Source: Lactobacillus kullabergensis
Lineage (GTDB): Bacteria > Bacillota > Bacilli > Lactobacillales > Lactobacillaceae
Reading direction: 5' to 3'
Length of the DNA: 36,079 nt
NCBI RefSeq assembly: GCF_000967195.1
Contig: NZ_KQ033871.1
Coordinates: 1,411,863-1,447,941, forward strand
Below the pieces are notes generated by a model. That model had not been told where the DNA came from, did no database searches, and saw nothing but the letters and a program-made list of their open reading frames with translations. Positions 8,394-18,414 of the stretch are shown piece after piece. Every line of letters begins with the position of its first letter. The first letter of the stretch is position 1. The position numbers were made by a program, and so were the translations under genes.

Positions 8394-9050
8394 TTATTGC
8401 TTTTTACTTAAAACCGCATCAACGTTCTTAAAAACTTCTTCAGGCGTCTGTTCACCATTTACAACAGCTAACAAACCTTTTTTCTCGTAAAAGTCTTTCA
8501 GCGGTGTGTTCATTTTTTCGTTTACTTCTAAACGATTTTTTACTACTTCAGGTTTGTCATCTTCACGTTGGTAAAATTCATGCCCACCACAACGATCACA
8601 AGTATCCTTAACTTTAGGCATCTTTGTAATTTTATTATATGTTGCACCACAGTTTTTACACATAAAACGTGCTGATAAACGTTTTATCAAAGTTTCTTCT
8701 TTAACTTCGAGTGAAATTACATTTGTTAATTGCTTATTCATGCGCTTAGCAATATCTTCGAAAAGTTCCGCTTGAACAATTGTCCGGGGAAAACCATCTA
8801 AAATATACCCTTCATTAATATCGGGCTGACCTAAACGTTCTTCAACTAACTTGGCAGTAACTTCATCTGGTACCAAATTACCTTTATCAATGTAACTTTT
8901 GGCTTCAAGACCAACTTTAGTCTCATTAGCCATTGCTTCTCTAAACATATCCCCAGTTGAAATATGAGTTAGATGGTATTTGTCGACAATTTGTTCTGAT
9001 ACCGTACCTTTGCCAGCACCAGGCAAACCTAAAAGAAATATATTAATCAT
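8394..9050 (-). CDS. adk: adenylate kinase, zinc-LID type
   Basis: The enzyme interconverts ATP+AMP and 2 ADP in the cytoplasm. The P-loop GLPGAGKGT is at 8-16, the AMP-site motif STGDMFR at 31-37 and DGFPRT at 85-90. The long LID domain carries four Cys (131, 134, 151, 154), the zinc-binding form common in Gram-positive bacteria. The 218 residues match the family. It lies 10 bases after secY in the usual spc-operon order. In lactobacilli this enzyme is in the ribosomal operon, so its supply follows growth rate. Confidence 0.97.
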   Translation of the reverse strand: MINIFLLGLPGAGKGTVSEQIVDKYHLTHISTGDMFREAMANETKVGLEAKSYIDKGNLVPDEVTAKLVEERLGQPDINEGYILDGFPRTIVQAELFEDIAKRMNKQLTNVISLEVKEETLIKRLSARFMCKNCGATYNKITKMPKVKDTCDRCGGHEFYQREDDKPEVVKNRLEVNEKMNTPLKDFYEKKGLLAVVNGEQTPEEVFKNVDAVLSKKQ

Positions 9051-9060
9051 TTATCCGTTC

Positions 9061-10356
9061 CTATCTGATGAATCCAACGTATTCTCTCTTCATTAACAAT
9101 CCGTTAATTTGACGAGATAGTTCCAAGACGACACCAATAACGATTAAAAGACTGGTACCGCCTAATCCAATTGAACTTGGTAAATCCCAAAAATTAGTAG
9201 CAAGTTGTGGCAGTAATGCTACAAGTCCTAAAAATACAGAACCTACAGTTGATAATCTAATTAAGACCTTTGATACGTAATCTTGTGTATCTTTGCCGGG
9301 CCAAACACTCGGAATGTACGCACCTTGTTTTTGCAAATTCTTAGCCAGCTTCTCAGGATTAACCTGAACAAAAGCATAGAAGAACGTAAACAAGATGATT
9401 AAAACTGTATAGATTATGACTCCCGGTGTAGTTTGCATACTAAATATGTTGGTCATTATTTTATACCATTGTTGGTCACCCTGAGATTTCTGAAAGGCCA
9501 TCAAAATTGTTGCCGGTGTAATAATAAATGAACTAGCAAAAATGACTGGAATAACGCCAGAAACATTAACCTTTAATGGCAAAAAACTTTCAGAGCCACT
9601 AATAGTTGCCCGTCTTGTGTATTGTATTGGAATCCGGCGATCTGCCTGTTCTACCCATGTAACTAATTGGGTTACGATAAGTATTGCAATGATAATCGCG
9701 ATGAAGAACAAAATCCCTTGCCAACGATCACTAGCATTATTATTGATAACTCCATCTTTATAAAGTTGCCACAAGCCACGGGGTAACCGAGCTATAATAC
9801 CAGCAAAAATAATTACTGAAACTCCGTTGCCTAAACCTTTATCAGTAATCTCATCACCAAGCCAAGTCAAAAGCATCGTTCCTGCTGTCATAATTATTGC
9901 AATTTCAATGTATGTTTGAGGAGTCTGATTTTTAACTAAACCCATTTGAGTTAATGCGTTAAAACCAAGTGTAATTCCCAAACTTTGAATAAAAGCAACA
10001 AATAAAGCAAGCCATCTGGTTACTTGATTAGTTTTGCGACGTCCAACCTCACCTTGTTTACCCCACTCTACCAACGTAGGTACAATATCCATCTGCAACA
10101 ATTGAATAACAATTTGTGCGGTTATATAAGGGGAAACACCTAATGAGAAAATTGAATAATTATCTAGTCCACCACCAGAAACTGTATCCAGCATTGGAAC
10201 TAAACCAGTTTGTGCAACTTGAGTAATCGCTTTTGCGTTGACACCTGGAACAGTAATATTCGCTCCAATTCGGTATATCAAAAGAATAAAGAGTGTAAAA
10301 TAAATTTTATTTCTTATTTCTTTATCCTTAAAGGCGTTCTTCAAGGTCGAAAACAT
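9061..10356 (-). CDS. secY: protein translocase subunit SecY
   Basis: SecY is the pore of the Sec translocon in the cytoplasmic membrane. The 431-residue protein has about ten hydrophobic helices. It shows the family signatures YRIGANITVPGV in the first helix region, the plug segment near LDTVSGGGLDNYSIFSLGVSPYI, QYTRRATISGSES in the fourth cytoplasmic loop, and a C-terminal MKREYVGFIR. Its ATG overlaps the rplO stop by one base (TAATG), giving translational coupling. It is the SecY1 of the ribosomal operon; no accessory secY2 context is present. Confidence 0.97.
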   Translation of the reverse strand: MFSTLKNAFKDKEIRNKIYFTLFILLIYRIGANITVPGVNAKAITQVAQTGLVPMLDTVSGGGLDNYSIFSLGVSPYITAQIVIQLLQMDIVPTLVEWGKQGEVGRRKTNQVTRWLALFVAFIQSLGITLGFNALTQMGLVKNQTPQTYIEIAIIMTAGTMLLTWLGDEITDKGLGNGVSVIIFAGIIARLPRGLWQLYKDGVINNNASDRWQGILFFIAIIIAILIVTQLVTWVEQADRRIPIQYTRRATISGSESFLPLKVNVSGVIPVIFASSFIITPATILMAFQKSQGDQQWYKIMTNIFSMQTTPGVIIYTVLIILFTFFYAFVQVNPEKLAKNLQKQGAYIPSVWPGKDTQDYVSKVLIRLSTVGSVFLGLVALLPQLATNFWDLPSSIGLGGTSLLIVIGVVLELSRQINGLLMKREYVGFIR

Positions 10357-10796
10357 TAGATCACCTCAACAGATCCGCCAGCAGCCTCTACTGCTTTTTT
10401 AGCAGCGGCGGAAACTTTGTTAATCTTTACGTTTAACTTAACTTTTAACTCACCTTCAGCAAGCAATTTAACGCCTGATAATTCTTTCTTTACCAAACCT
10501 TTTTCCTTGAGATTGGCAACAGTAACTTCGCTGCCCTCCTCATACTTGTTCAAGTCATCTAAGTTAATGATTGCATACTCTTTGCGGTTAACGTTCTTAA
10601 ATCCACGTTTTGGCATGGTTCTGAATAATGGCATTTGACCACCTTCAAAACCTAGACGGGTATGACCGCCTTGACGAGACAATTGTCCTTTTTGGCCACG
10701 TCCAGAAGTTTTTCCAAAACCACTTGAAGTACCACGACCAACACGTTTTCTTGTATTGCGTGACCCCTCAGCAGCATGTAATTCATGAAGCTTCAT
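10356..10796 (-). CDS. rplO: 50S ribosomal protein L15 (uL15)
   Basis: This 23S rRNA-binding protein joins late in large-subunit assembly. The 146-residue product has the long Gly- and Arg-rich N-terminal extension that threads into rRNA ([19 protein letters not shown] at about 17-35, then [24 protein letters not shown]). A compact C-terminal domain ends with [16 protein letters not shown]. The ATG at 10796 has a good GGAGG site. It overlaps secY by one base and follows rpmD by 23 bases. Confidence 0.97.
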   Translation of the reverse strand: MKLHELHAAEGSRNTRKRVGRGTSSGFGKTSGRGQKGQLSRQGGHTRLGFEGGQMPLFRTMPKRGFKNVNRKEYAIINLDDLNKYEEGSEVTVANLKEKGLVKKELSGVKLLAEGELKVKLNVKINKVSAAAKKAVEAAGGSVEVI

Positions 10797-10819
10797 TAAT
10801 TTGGCACCTCCTCAATTAA

Positions 10820-11005
10820 CTATTTATTAATTTCTTCAACTGAAATCAGGTGGGCGATTTTCATTAATGCCCCACGAGTTGCAGCATTGTCTGGTAAAGT
10901 AGCTGTACTATTAATCCTACCTAAACCAAGAGCTTTCACAACTTTTCTTTGGTCAGGCAGACGGTGTGCAGCACTTCTAATTAAAGTAACTTTTAATTCA
11001 GTCAT
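10820..11005 (-). CDS. rpmD: 50S ribosomal protein L30 (uL30)
   Basis: This is a small 61-residue large-subunit protein with the expected sequence [25 protein letters not shown] near the start and [12 protein letters not shown] at the end, a single beta-alpha-beta-type domain. Its ATG follows GGAGACTGG at a normal distance. It lies between rpsE (13 bases) and rplO (23 bases), the standard spc-operon position. No irregularity was seen. Confidence 0.96.
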   Translation of the reverse strand: MTELKVTLIRSAAHRLPDQRKVVKALGLGRINSTATLPDNAATRGALMKIAHLISVEEINK

Positions 11006-11018
11006 TTATCCAGTCTCC

Positions 11019-11525
11019 CTAATCTAGTTCAGCGTGACGAAGCTTTTCAACATCTTCACTTGTTCTAAGTTTCTTCAATCCATCTATTGTCGCACGAACA
11101 ACATTAATAGGAGTATTAGAACCAAGTGATTTAGAAGTAACATCCGCAATACCGGCCATATCCATAACGATACGAACGGCACCACCAGCAGCAACACCTG
11201 AACCAGCTGGAGCAGGTTTGATCATAATACTGCCTGAGCCATAATGACCGATTACTTCATGAGGAATAGTAGTACCAACCTTAGGAACCTTGATCATATT
11301 CTTTTTACCAGCTTCAACGGCCTTACGGATTGCTTCTGGAACTTCTTGAGCTTTACCAGTACCAAAGCCTACACGACCTTTTTTGTCGCCAACAATTACC
11401 AGAGCAGCAAATCTCATTCGTTGACCACCTTTGACAACCTTGGTGACACGATTAATTGCTACTAACTGATCTTCAATGTCGTCTTTATTTCTGCGATTAT
11501 TGCGAGAATCGTTGCGGTTTGCCAT
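11019..11525 (-). CDS. rpsE: 30S ribosomal protein S5 (uS5)
   Basis: S5 sits at the mRNA entry side of the 30S subunit and affects decoding accuracy. The 168-residue protein has a variable charged N-terminus (about 1-17, rich in Asn and Arg), then the double-stranded-RNA-binding-like domain with [20 protein letters not shown] and [19 protein letters not shown]. The C-terminal domain contains [20 protein letters not shown] and [18 protein letters not shown]. The ATG at 11525 is preceded by AAAGGAG. Residues often altered in spectinomycin resistance, around KVVKGG, look like wild type. Confidence 0.97.
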   Translation of the reverse strand: MANRNDSRNNRRNKDDIEDQLVAINRVTKVVKGGQRMRFAALVIVGDKKGRVGFGTGKAQEVPEAIRKAVEAGKKNMIKVPKVGTTIPHEVIGHYGSGSIMIKPAPAGSGVAAGGAVRIVMDMAGIADVTSKSLGSNTPINVVRATIDGLKKLRTSEDVEKLRHAELD

Positions 11526-11541
11526 GTATTTATCTCCTTTC

Positions 11542-11901
11542 CTAGAACTCTAATCCGTTTTCACGAGCGGCATCTGCCAATGCTGAAATACGGCCGTGGT
11601 ATAAATAACCACTTCTATCAAACACTACGCTAGTAATGTTTTTCGCTTTGGCTGCTTCGGCAATACCTTTACCAACAGCTTGAGCTTGTTCTACTTTAGT
11701 CTGATCTTTAGATACAGAATCGTCTAAAGTTGAGGCACTTGCTAGCGTTACACCCGCTACGTCATCAATTAATTGAGCGTAGATGTTTTTGTTTGAACGG
11801 AAAACGCTTAAGCGTGGGCGCTCAGCAGTACCAGAAATTTTGCTACGAATACGTTTATGACGCTTTAAGCGCAATTTGTTCTTATCTGGTTTTGAAATCA
11901 C
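11542..11901 (-). CDS. rplR: 50S ribosomal protein L18 (uL18)
   Basis: L18 carries 5S rRNA into the large subunit with L5. The 119-residue product has a basic N-terminus ([20 protein letters not shown]) that contacts 5S rRNA, then [20 protein letters not shown] and the C-terminal [28 protein letters not shown], all typical. The ATG at 11901 is preceded by GAGGTG. It lies between rplF and rpsE in conserved order. Confidence 0.97.
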   Translation of the reverse strand: MISKPDKNKLRLKRHKRIRSKISGTAERPRLSVFRSNKNIYAQLIDDVAGVTLASASTLDDSVSKDQTKVEQAQAVGKGIAEAAKAKNITSVVFDRSGYLYHGRISALADAARENGLEF

Positions 11902-11925
11902 AATTTCACCTCAAAAATTTATTTA

Positions 11926-12456
11926 CTATTTACCAGTTTTACCTTCCTTACGACGTACATATTCATCAGTATAACGAATACCCTTACCTTTATAAGGTTC
12001 TGGTGGACGTACATCGCGAATTTCAGCAGCAAATTGTCCAACATTTTGCTTAGAAATTCCTTCTACTTCAATATCAGTTGCTGAAGTAGCTTTTACTGAC
12101 ACACCTTCTGGTGCAGTCATTACAACTGGGTGAGAATAACCAACATTCAAAGTCAATTTGTTACCTTGTGCTGTAGCACGATAACCAACACCAATTAATT
12201 TTAAAGTTTTCTTGTAACCATCAACTACACCTTCAACCATTGAAGCAAGATTGGCTCTTTCAGTTCCATGAAGTGCTTTATCACTTTCACTTGAACGAGA
12301 AAAGTTGATTTTGCCATTTTCTTGTTTAAATGTGATTTTTGGATCAAAATATCTGGTTAGTTCACCCTTAGGTCCTTTAACAGTGATATTGTCACCTTTC
12401 TTAGTAACAGTGACACTATCAGGGACTTCAATTGTTTTTAAACCGATACGGCTCAT
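11926..12456 (-). CDS. rplF: 50S ribosomal protein L6 (uL6)
   Basis: L6 lies near the sarcin-ricin loop and supports factor binding. The 176-residue protein is two tandem related domains. The first starts with [15 protein letters not shown] and has [12 protein letters not shown]; the second has [25 protein letters not shown]. The C-terminal signature [25 protein letters not shown] matches the family. AAGGAG precedes the ATG at 12456. It follows rpsH by 24 bases. Confidence 0.97.
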   Translation of the reverse strand: MSRIGLKTIEVPDSVTVTKKGDNITVKGPKGELTRYFDPKITFKQENGKINFSRSSESDKALHGTERANLASMVEGVVDGYKKTLKLIGVGYRATAQGNKLTLNVGYSHPVVMTAPEGVSVKATSATDIEVEGISKQNVGQFAAEIRDVRPPEPYKGKGIRYTDEYVRRKEGKTGK

Positions 12457-12480
12457 TGATTGCTCTCCTTTCTGTCAGAA

Positions 12481-12879
12481 TTACCATACATAGGCGATAA
12501 CTTCGCCACCAACATCTTTTTGTCTTGCTTCTTTGTCAGTTATCACACCTGCAGAAGTAGAGACGATGGCGATACCTAAACCATTAAGTACTTTAGGTAA
12601 ATTTTCAGCGCTAACATAATTTCTAAGACCTGGCTTAGAAATTCTCTTTAAACCCGAAATGACACGTTCTCCATCAGGACCATATTTCAAGAAAATCTTA
12701 ATCATACCCTGTTTATTGTCATCGGTAACTTCGTAATCACGGATGAAGCCTTCGCGTTTCAAAATTTCTGAAATAGATTTTTTAATGTTTGATGCAGGAA
12801 CTTCAACAGAATTATGTTTTGCCATGTTGGCATTTCTAATTCTAGTCAAGTAGTCTGCGATCGGATCTGTCATGACCAT
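12481..12879 (-). CDS. rpsH: 30S ribosomal protein S8 (uS8)
   Basis: S8 is a primary 16S rRNA-binding protein of the central domain, and in other bacteria it represses the spc operon by binding mRNA. The 132-residue product has the two-domain sequence starting [16 protein letters not shown] and ending with the RNA-binding [18 protein letters not shown] and [10 protein letters not shown] kept the start MVMTD at 12879 because GGAGG is nine bases upstream; the second Met, two codons later, would be too far from it. It lies between the zinc-type S14 gene and rplF. Confidence 0.97.
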   Translation of the reverse strand: MVMTDPIADYLTRIRNANMAKHNSVEVPASNIKKSISEILKREGFIRDYEVTDDNKQGMIKIFLKYGPDGERVISGLKRISKPGLRNYVSAENLPKVLNGLGIAIVSTSAGVITDKEARQKDVGGEVIAYVW

Positions 12880-12901
12880 TTATGCTATCCTCCAATCCGT
12901 A

Positions 12902-13087
12902 TTACCAACTAGCCTTTTTCAGGCCTGGGATTTGACCTTTGTGAGCTAAATCTTTCAAGCAAATACGGCATAAGCCAAACTTACGATAGACGGAGCGTGG
13001 ACGACCACATCTTTCGCAACGCGTATATTCACGTGAAGAAAATTTAGCAGGACGATGATTTCTAATTTTTTGTGATGTCTTAGCCAT
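12902..13087 (-). CDS. rpsZ: 30S ribosomal protein S14, zinc-binding type Z
   Basis: S14 is a small-subunit head protein. The 61-residue short form carries four Cys zinc ligands, CERC at 24-27 and CRIC at 40-43, which mark the C+ paralogue. The longer zinc-free form induced under zinc starvation in many Firmicutes is not in this window. The motif [11 protein letters not shown] and the C-terminal [12 protein letters not shown] are standard. It lies between rplE and rpsH, its usual locus. Confidence 0.97.
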   Translation of the reverse strand: MAKTSQKIRNHRPAKFSSREYTRCERCGRPRSVYRKFGLCRICLKDLAHKGQIPGLKKASW

Positions 13088-13099
13088 TAATGTCCTCCA

Positions 13100-13642
13100 T
13101 TATTTTGCAAACGGCATACCAAATTGACCTAGAAGCTCGCGAGCTTCTTCATCTGTATTGGCAGTAGTAACGATAACAACATCTAAACCCCTAGTTCTAT
13201 TAACTTTATCAAAGTCAATTTCTGGGAAAATCAATTGTTCCTTAATACCTAAAGTGTAGTTACCACGACCATCAAATGAACGGCTGGATACACCACGGAA
13301 GTCGCGAACACGAGGAAGTGAAACACTGATTAACTTATATAAGAAATCGTACATTCTATCTCCTCTAAGTGTTACCTTAGCTCCGATAGACATACCCTCA
13401 CGCAAGCGGAAATTAGCAATTGACTTTTTGGCTTTGGTAACCAGTGGTTTTTGCCCTGAGATCAAAGTCAATTCCTCTACAGCTTCGTCTAAGTTTTTAG
13501 CATTAGAAACAGCGTCTCCAACACCCATGTTCAAAACTATTTTTTCAATCTTTGGCACTTGCATAGCTGAGCTGTAATCAAACTTTTCTTGCAATGCAGG
13601 AACAATTTTTTCTTTATATTCTTGAGCTAAATAATTTGCCAT
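13100..13642 (-). CDS. rplE: 50S ribosomal protein L5 (uL5)
   Basis: L5 binds 5S rRNA and forms part of the central protuberance, contacting P-site tRNA. The 180-residue protein has the family sequence: [19 protein letters not shown] near residue 27, [25 protein letters not shown] in the middle, [20 protein letters not shown], and a C-terminal [23 protein letters not shown]. The ATG at 13642 has an AGGGAGG site. It lies between rplX and the S14 gene. Confidence 0.97.
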   Translation of the reverse strand: MANYLAQEYKEKIVPALQEKFDYSSAMQVPKIEKIVLNMGVGDAVSNAKNLDEAVEELTLISGQKPLVTKAKKSIANFRLREGMSIGAKVTLRGDRMYDFLYKLISVSLPRVRDFRGVSSRSFDGRGNYTLGIKEQLIFPEIDFDKVNRTRGLDVVIVTTANTDEEARELLGQFGMPFAK

Positions 13643-13656
13643 TTGTGTCCTCCCTT

Positions 13657-13920
13657 CTACTTCTTAGTTTCTTCTTTTTTGTCATTGGTTTTGCCTTCTG
13701 ACTTAGCAATGACCTTAACATTTGATGCATGGATTGAACCCTCAGATTCAACTACACCACCATTAGCATTAGTCTGAGAAGGTTTTTGATGCTTCTTGAT
13801 CTTATTAACGCCTTTAACAACTACACGGTTTTTCTTAACGTTAACAGATAAAACAATACCTTCTTTACCTTTGTCTTTTCCGGTAATAACTTTTACTTTG
13901 TCACCAGTTTTAACAAACAT
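13657..13920 (-). CDS. rplX: 50S ribosomal protein L24 (uL24)
   Basis: L24 is an assembly-initiating protein near the tunnel exit. The 87-residue product has the KOW motif at the start ([20 protein letters not shown]) and [21 protein letters not shown]. It is shorter than the roughly 103 residues common in bacilli. The usual C-terminal zinc-ribbon-like or RNA-binding part is replaced by a low-complexity Lys/Glu-rich tail ([13 protein letters not shown]). The short form is known in lactobacilli, so I regard it as normal. It sits 16 bases after rplN. Confidence 0.95.
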   Translation of the reverse strand: MFVKTGDKVKVITGKDKGKEGIVLSVNVKKNRVVVKGVNKIKKHQKPSQTNANGGVVESEGSIHASNVKVIAKSEGKTNDKKEETKK

Positions 13921-13936
13921 CAGTGCACCTCACTTA

Positions 13937-14305
13937 TTATATGACTTCAGGAGCAAGAGAGACGATTTTCATAAAGTCGTGCTCACGTAGCTCACGTGCA
14001 ACAGGCCCAAAGATACGAGTACCGCGTGGACTCTTATCTGCATTGATAACTACACCAGCATTTTCATCAAATTTGATGTATGATCCATCTTCACGACGTG
14101 CGCCTGATTTTGTTCTAACAATGACAGCCTTGACAACGTCACCTTTTTTGACAACGCCACCTGGTGTTGCTTGTTTAACAGTTGCAACAACAATATCACC
14201 AATGTTACCAGTCTTACGTCTTGATCCACCTAAGACTCTAATAACTAAAAGTTCTCTGGCACCTGAGTTATCAGCAACCTTCAAACGGGATTCATTTTGA
14301 ATCAC
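13937..14305 (-). CDS. rplN: 50S ribosomal protein L14 (uL14)
   Basis: This five-stranded barrel protein lies at the subunit interface, forming bridge B8 and binding the silencing factor RsfS. The 122-residue product begins [20 protein letters not shown] and has the signature [28 protein letters not shown] followed by [19 protein letters not shown], all canonical. AGGGGAGGA lies before the ATG. It is between rpsQ (32 bases) and rplX. Confidence 0.97.
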   Translation of the reverse strand: MIQNESRLKVADNSGARELLVIRVLGGSRRKTGNIGDIVVATVKQATPGGVVKKGDVVKAVIVRTKSGARREDGSYIKFDENAGVVINADKSPRGTRIFGPVARELREHDFMKIVSLAPEVI

Positions 14306-14337
14306 TATATAATCCTCCCCTCACTAAATCCGCAAAA

Positions 14338-14604
14338 TTAAACAGATTTTTTAACAATTTTAACTAAACGAAAGCGCTTTGTACGAGATAATGGACGAGT
14401 TTCCATGATACGAACAGTATCGCCAACTTTAGCTTCATTTTTATCATCTTGTGCGTAATATTTCTTTGAATATCTAATACGCTTTTTGTAAACAGGGTGG
14501 TTCTTATAAGTATCAACAACTACTGTGATAGTCTTGTCATTCTTATCAGAAATTACTTGGCCTTGATATACGTGACGATGATTTCTTTCGATTGATTCGC
14601 TCAA
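14338..14604 (-). CDS. rpsQ: 30S ribosomal protein S17 (uS17)
   Basis: S17 is an early 16S 5'-domain binder with an OB fold. The 88 residues include [23 protein letters not shown] near the N-terminus and the family motif [22 protein letters not shown] near the C-terminus. The ATG at 14604 is preceded by AAGGGAG. It lies 18 bases after rpmC and 32 before rplN, standard S10-spc junction order. Confidence 0.97.
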   Translation of the reverse strand: MSESIERNHRHVYQGQVISDKNDKTITVVVDTYKNHPVYKKRIRYSKKYYAQDDKNEAKVGDTVRIMETRPLSRTKRFRLVKIVKKSV

Positions 14605-14622
14605 GTTAATAACTCCCTTCCA

Positions 14623-14820
14623 CTAATCTTTTTCCAATGCTTTTTCGCTAAGAATTGTTTTAATTCTAGCAATATTTTTACGAACTTTGCCTAGGCGAGC
14701 GGTATTTTCTAATTGACCCGTTGCTTGTTGAAAACGCAAATTAAAGAGTTCTTCTTTATATTGCTTTTCCTTATCTAACATTTGATCAGTGGTTAATGCT
14801 CTGATATCTTTAGCCTTCAT
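14623..14820 (-). CDS. rpmC: 50S ribosomal protein L29 (uL29)
   Basis: L29 is a small coiled-coil protein at the tunnel exit, part of the docking site for SRP and trigger factor with L23. I chose the ATG at 14820, giving 65 residues starting [14 protein letters not shown]. Relatives begin there and AGGTGG lies at a proper distance; an extension from a GTG four codons upstream would start inside that site. The motif [21 protein letters not shown] is diagnostic. It overlaps the end of rplP by 11 bases, so it is probably coupled to it. Confidence 0.96.
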   Translation of the reverse strand: MKAKDIRALTTDQMLDKEKQYKEELFNLRFQQATGQLENTARLGKVRKNIARIKTILSEKALEKD

Positions 14821-15250
14821 TAGAATTGCCACCTACTTCCGAACTTTTAGTCACAAATTTACATTTAATTGGTAGCTTCGTTGCAGCAAGTCTTAGTGCT
14901 TCACGAGCTGTTGCTTCATTAACGCCACCGATTTCAAACATAATCTTTTCTCTCTTGACTACAGCTACCCAGCCTGCAGGTGCACCTTTACCAGAACCCA
15001 TACGTACACCAACACCTTTAGCAGTGTATGACTTTTGAGGGAAAATTCTAATCCAAACCTTACCACCACGTTTCATGTAACGAGTCATCGCAACACGAGC
15101 AGCTTCGATTTGTTGTGTAGTAATCCAGTGCGATTCAAGGGCTTGTAAACCATATTCACCAAAAGCAATGGTTTTACCACCCTTAGCAGCACCTCGCATC
15201 TTACCACGAAACTCACGACGGTGTTTTACCCTTTTTGGTACTAGAGGCAT
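14810..15250 (-). CDS. rplP: 50S ribosomal protein L16 (uL16)
   Basis: L16 organises the A-site tRNA elbow and the 5S-23S contact. The 146-residue product has [18 protein letters not shown] near the N-terminus, [25 protein letters not shown], the [24 protein letters not shown] segment and [13 protein letters not shown] at the end. Its ATG overlaps the rpsC stop by one base (TAATG) and its own end overlaps rpmC, so rpsC-rplP-rpmC are translationally coupled. Nothing in the protein suggests altered evernimicin-site residues, although this was not compared position by position. Confidence 0.97.
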   Translation of the reverse strand: MPLVPKRVKHRREFRGKMRGAAKGGKTIAFGEYGLQALESHWITTQQIEAARVAMTRYMKRGGKVWIRIFPQKSYTAKGVGVRMGSGKGAPAGWVAVVKREKIMFEIGGVNEATAREALRLAATKLPIKCKFVTKSSEVGGNSNEG

Positions 15251-15921
15251 TATTTGTTTCCTCCCTTCGCAGCTTTTTCGGGCTTCTTACTTTTAGAAGG
15301 TAAGATTTCACCCCGGTTAATCCATACTTGAACACCAATTTCACCATATGTAGTGTAGGCATTTACCCAAGCATAATCAATATCTGCTCTTAAAGTTTGT
15401 AATGGAACACGACCTTCTGTGTGCCATTCTCTTCTTGCCATGTCAGCGCCGTTCAAACGGCCAGATGTTTGTACTCTGATTCCCTTGGCACCGGCACGCA
15501 TAGTTCTTTGAGTAGCTTGACGAGTAGCACGTCTAAAAGCGATACGAGCTTCAAGTTGACTAGCGATACTTTCAGCTACTAATTTGGCATCAAGATCAGG
15601 TTTCTTGATTTCAACAATATTAACGTGGACTTGTTTCTTAGTCAAAGCATTTAATTCTTTTCTCAATGCTTCAACTTCAGAACCACCTTTACCAATTACC
15701 ATACCTGGTTTAGAAGTATTGATTGATACGTTGATCCTATTAGCTGCACGTTCAATTTCAACAGTAGAAACAGAGGCATTCTTTAACTTCTTATCAATGA
15801 ATTTTCTGATGCGAAGGTCTTCATTTAAGGTTTCTTTGTATCCTCTGTCAGCATACCATTTAGATTCCCAGTCACGAATTACGCCGAGACGAAAACCATT
15901 TGGGTTAATTTTCTGACCCAT
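15250..15921 (-). CDS. rpsC: 30S ribosomal protein S3 (uS3)
   Basis: S3 lines the mRNA entry channel. The 223-residue product begins [22 protein letters not shown]. It has a type II KH domain with the IGKGG loop at 76-80 and a C-terminal domain with [43 protein letters not shown] short Lys-rich tail follows ([12 protein letters not shown]). AGGGAGG precedes the ATG at 15921. It lies 13 bases after rplV and overlaps rplP by one base. Confidence 0.97.
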   Translation of the reverse strand: MGQKINPNGFRLGVIRDWESKWYADRGYKETLNEDLRIRKFIDKKLKNASVSTVEIERAANRINVSINTSKPGMVIGKGGSEVEALRKELNALTKKQVHVNIVEIKKPDLDAKLVAESIASQLEARIAFRRATRQATQRTMRAGAKGIRVQTSGRLNGADMARREWHTEGRVPLQTLRADIDYAWVNAYTTYGEIGVQVWINRGEILPSKSKKPEKAAKGGNK

Positions 15922-15934
15922 TAATATACCTCCC

Positions 15935-16288
15935 TTAATCGTTCTTTTCTGACACTACTACAACTACATGACTAGTTCTCTTATTAATAGGAGAAGCCAT
16001 ACCTTTGGCACGTGGTCTAAATCTCTTTAAAGTTGCTCCTTCATTTACGTATGCTTCAGATACATAAAGATTGGCACTTTCAAGATCGTAATTGTGTTCT
16101 GCATTTGCAATTGCTGAGCGTAAAACTTTTTCAACGATTGGGGAAGCAGCTCTAGGTGTGAATTGCAAGATTGCCAATGCTTCAGCAACGTCTTTGCCAC
16201 GAATCAAATCAACAACTAAACGTGCTTTTCTTGGAGCAATACGAACTGTTCTTGCTTCTGCCCTAGCTGAACTAACTTGTTCTGCCAT
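15935..16288 (-). CDS. rplV: 50S ribosomal protein L22 (uL22)
   Basis: L22 lines the exit tunnel at its narrowest point, and loop changes can affect macrolide sensitivity. The 117-residue product has [21 protein letters not shown] near the N-terminus. The extended beta-hairpin with [31 protein letters not shown] looks intact, with no insertions or deletions in the loop. AAAGGAG precedes the ATG. It follows rpsS by 19 bases. Confidence 0.97.
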   Translation of the reverse strand: MAEQVSSARAEARTVRIAPRKARLVVDLIRGKDVAEALAILQFTPRAASPIVEKVLRSAIANAEHNYDLESANLYVSEAYVNEGATLKRFRPRAKGMASPINKRTSHVVVVVSEKND

Positions 16289-16307
16289 TTAAGTGTTTCT
16301 CCTTTCT

Positions 16308-16589
16308 TTATTTTGCAGTAGCCTTGTCGTCAGATGTCTTATGTCCACGAAAAGTTCTCGTTGGAACAAATTCACCTAACTTATGACCAACCATATCCTC
16401 AGTAATATATACTGGAACATGCTTTCTACCATCGTAAACAGCTATAGTCAAACCAACAAAAGAAGGAAAAATAGTTGAACGACGTGACCAAGTTTTAATA
16501 ACCTGTTTTTTATCTGTATCTGCTTGTGCATCAACTTTCTTTAATAAGGATGCATCAGCAAAAGGCCCTTTTTTAATACTACGGCTCAT
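16308..16589 (-). CDS. rpsS: 30S ribosomal protein S19 (uS19)
   Basis: S19 is a head protein that pairs with S13 and contributes to subunit bridges. The 93-residue product has [19 protein letters not shown] at the start, then [29 protein letters not shown] and [16 protein letters not shown], all canonical. AAGGAGGG lies before the ATG at 16589. It lies between rplB and rplV. Confidence 0.97.
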   Translation of the reverse strand: MSRSIKKGPFADASLLKKVDAQADTDKKQVIKTWSRRSTIFPSFVGLTIAVYDGRKHVPVYITEDMVGHKLGEFVPTRTFRGHKTSDDKATAK

Positions 16590-16607
16590 TAAATTACCCT
16601 CCTTCTA

Positions 16608-17444
16608 TTATTTGCTACCTTTACGGTGACGAACAATTAGCTTCTCACTGGCTCTCTTACTATTTCTAGTCTTGATACCACGAGCTTTCTTGCCCCATGG
16701 AGTCATTGGTTGTGGACGACCTACAGGAGCTTTACCTTCACCACCACCATGTGGGTGATCGTTAGGGTTCATTACAGAACCACGAGATTGCGGACGTCTG
16801 CCTAACCAGCGACTACGGCCAGCTTTACCTAATTGAATTAACGAATGTTGTTCATTACCAACAACACCAATAGTTGCACGACAAACTGATAAAATTTTAC
16901 GAACTTCACCACTCTGTAATTTAACTAAAGTGTACTTACCATCATTACCCAAAACTTGAGCACTGGCTCCAGCACTTCTAACAAGCTGACCACCTTTACC
17001 AGGACTTAATTCAATATTGTGAATTGATGTACCAGTTGGAATATTCTTTAATGGCAAAGCGTTTCCTGGCTTAATATCTGCATTAGCGCCAGATTCAACC
17101 ACATCACCAACTGTTAAACCTTTAGGTGCTAAGATATAAGCCTTAATACCATCAGTATAGTGAAGAAGCGCAATGTTAGCAGTTCTGTTTGGATCGTATT
17201 CGATTGCTTTAACTACAGCTTTAGCGTTATCTTTATTGCGTTTAAAATCGATGATACGGTACTTTTGCTTATGTCCACCACCACGGTGTCTGCTAGTAAT
17301 ATGACCATAAGAGTTACGACCTGCAGTGTGTGATTGTGACTCAAGTAAAGTACGCTCTGGCTTGCTCTTAGTAATTTCAGCAAAGTCAGAAGTAGTCATA
17401 TTACGGCGACCATTTGTGGTTGGCTTATAAATTTTAATAGCCAA
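16608..17444 (-). CDS. rplB: 50S ribosomal protein L2 (uL2)
   Basis: L2 is needed for subunit joining and lies close to the peptidyl transferase centre. The 278-residue protein has [19 protein letters not shown] near residue 46, the middle SH3-like domain, and the highly conserved C-terminal stretch [19 protein letters not shown], whose His lies nearest the catalytic centre. AGGAGGTCAG precedes the ATG. It follows rplW by 15 bases. Confidence 0.97.
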   Translation of the reverse strand: MAIKIYKPTTNGRRNMTTSDFAEITKSKPERTLLESQSHTAGRNSYGHITSRHRGGGHKQKYRIIDFKRNKDNAKAVVKAIEYDPNRTANIALLHYTDGIKAYILAPKGLTVGDVVESGANADIKPGNALPLKNIPTGTSIHNIELSPGKGGQLVRSAGASAQVLGNDGKYTLVKLQSGEVRKILSVCRATIGVVGNEQHSLIQLGKAGRSRWLGRRPQSRGSVMNPNDHPHGGGEGKAPVGRPQPMTPWGKKARGIKTRNSKRASEKLIVRHRKGSK

Positions 17445-17459
17445 TTGACTGACCTCCTA

Positions 17460-17771
17460 TTACTTATTTTCTTCTTTATTATCGTTATCGTCTTTGAAAA
17501 TTTTGATGTCATTTGAATCTTCAGTTAAGGTGACGATTGCTTTACGTGTCCGAGCAGTTTTACCTGAATAACGACCAACACGCTTATCCTTACCACGAAC
17601 ATTCATGATATTAACTTTTTTGACCTTAACATCAAAAATTTCTTCAACAGCATCACGAACTTGAGTCTTGGTTGCAGTTAAAAGCACGTTGAAAGTATAT
17701 TTCTTATCATCCATTAAGTTCGTTGACTTTTCAGTAATGACAGGTCTTAAAATGATATCGTGTGCACTCAT
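17460..17771 (-). CDS. rplW: 50S ribosomal protein L23 (uL23)
   Basis: L23 is the main docking point for trigger factor and SRP at the tunnel exit. The 103-residue product begins with [22 protein letters not shown] and has [20 protein letters not shown] and [17 protein letters not shown]. The acidic C-terminal tail (DNDNKEENK) is a variable extension. Its ATG overlaps the rplD stop in the four-base ATGA arrangement, so translation is coupled. Confidence 0.97.
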   Translation of the reverse strand: MSAHDIILRPVITEKSTNLMDDKKYTFNVLLTATKTQVRDAVEEIFDVKVKKVNIMNVRGKDKRVGRYSGKTARTRKAIVTLTEDSNDIKIFKDDNDNKEENK

Positions 17772-18400
17772 TTCGTCGAAGCCCCCTCAACATTCTTTTC
17801 TATCTTTTCAATAGCTTCTTTTGTCAAGATTAATTTGTCATAGTTGACAACATCTTCTACATTCAAGCCATTTGCAGTGATAACCTTAACGTTTGGCAAA
17901 TTCCTAGCTGAGTATTGAATATTTTTATCTTCAGAAACAACTAAAACTTTACCTTCAACCTTTAAGTCGTCCAAGATTGACTTAAACTCTTTTGTTTTAG
18001 GAGCTGACATAGTCAATTGATCTAAAACAATCAAATCTTTATCAATCAATTTTTGGGAAAGAACAGACTTGATAGCCAAGCGCCGTTGCTTTCTTGGCAT
18101 TGAGTATGCATAAGAACGTGGAGTTGGTCCAAAAACAACACCACCGCCGCGCCATTGTGGTGAACGGATAGACCCTTGACGAGCACGTCCAGTACCCTTT
18201 TGTTTCCAAGGCTTCTTACCACCACCGCGAACAGCAGATCTATTTTTAACCTTCGAGGTTCCTTGACGTCTGCCAGCTCTTTGTCTGATAATTGCGTCAA
18301 AAACTACGCTTTCATTTGGTTTAATACCAAATACTTCATCATTTAAAGTAACTTCACCAGCATCTTTGCCTTTTTGATCAATAACTTTTAAATTAGCCAT
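17768..18400 (-). CDS. rplD: 50S ribosomal protein L4 (uL4)
   Basis: L4 lines the exit tunnel with a long loop, and in enterobacteria it represses the S10 operon. The 210-residue product has [22 protein letters not shown], the loop [19 protein letters not shown] (about 62-80), which shows no deletion of the kind seen in macrolide-resistant strains, and [19 protein letters not shown]. The tail is Lys/Glu-rich. AGGAGGAC precedes the ATG at 18400. Whether this L4 regulates the leader at 19378-19534 is unknown. Confidence 0.97.
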   Translation of the reverse strand: MANLKVIDQKGKDAGEVTLNDEVFGIKPNESVVFDAIIRQRAGRRQGTSKVKNRSAVRGGGKKPWKQKGTGRARQGSIRSPQWRGGGVVFGPTPRSYAYSMPRKQRRLAIKSVLSQKLIDKDLIVLDQLTMSAPKTKEFKSILDDLKVEGKVLVVSEDKNIQYSARNLPNVKVITANGLNVEDVVNYDKLILTKEAIEKIEKNVEGASTK

Positions 18401-18414
18401 TCTAGTCCTCCTTC

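Noticed and set aside
18046..18300. Minus-strand 84-codon frame inside rplD, and similar long frames inside fusA (20234-20482), rpoC (25137-25331) and clpC (32668-32898)
   Set aside because: They are alternative frames of strongly conserved genes, with no ribosome binding site or family match.
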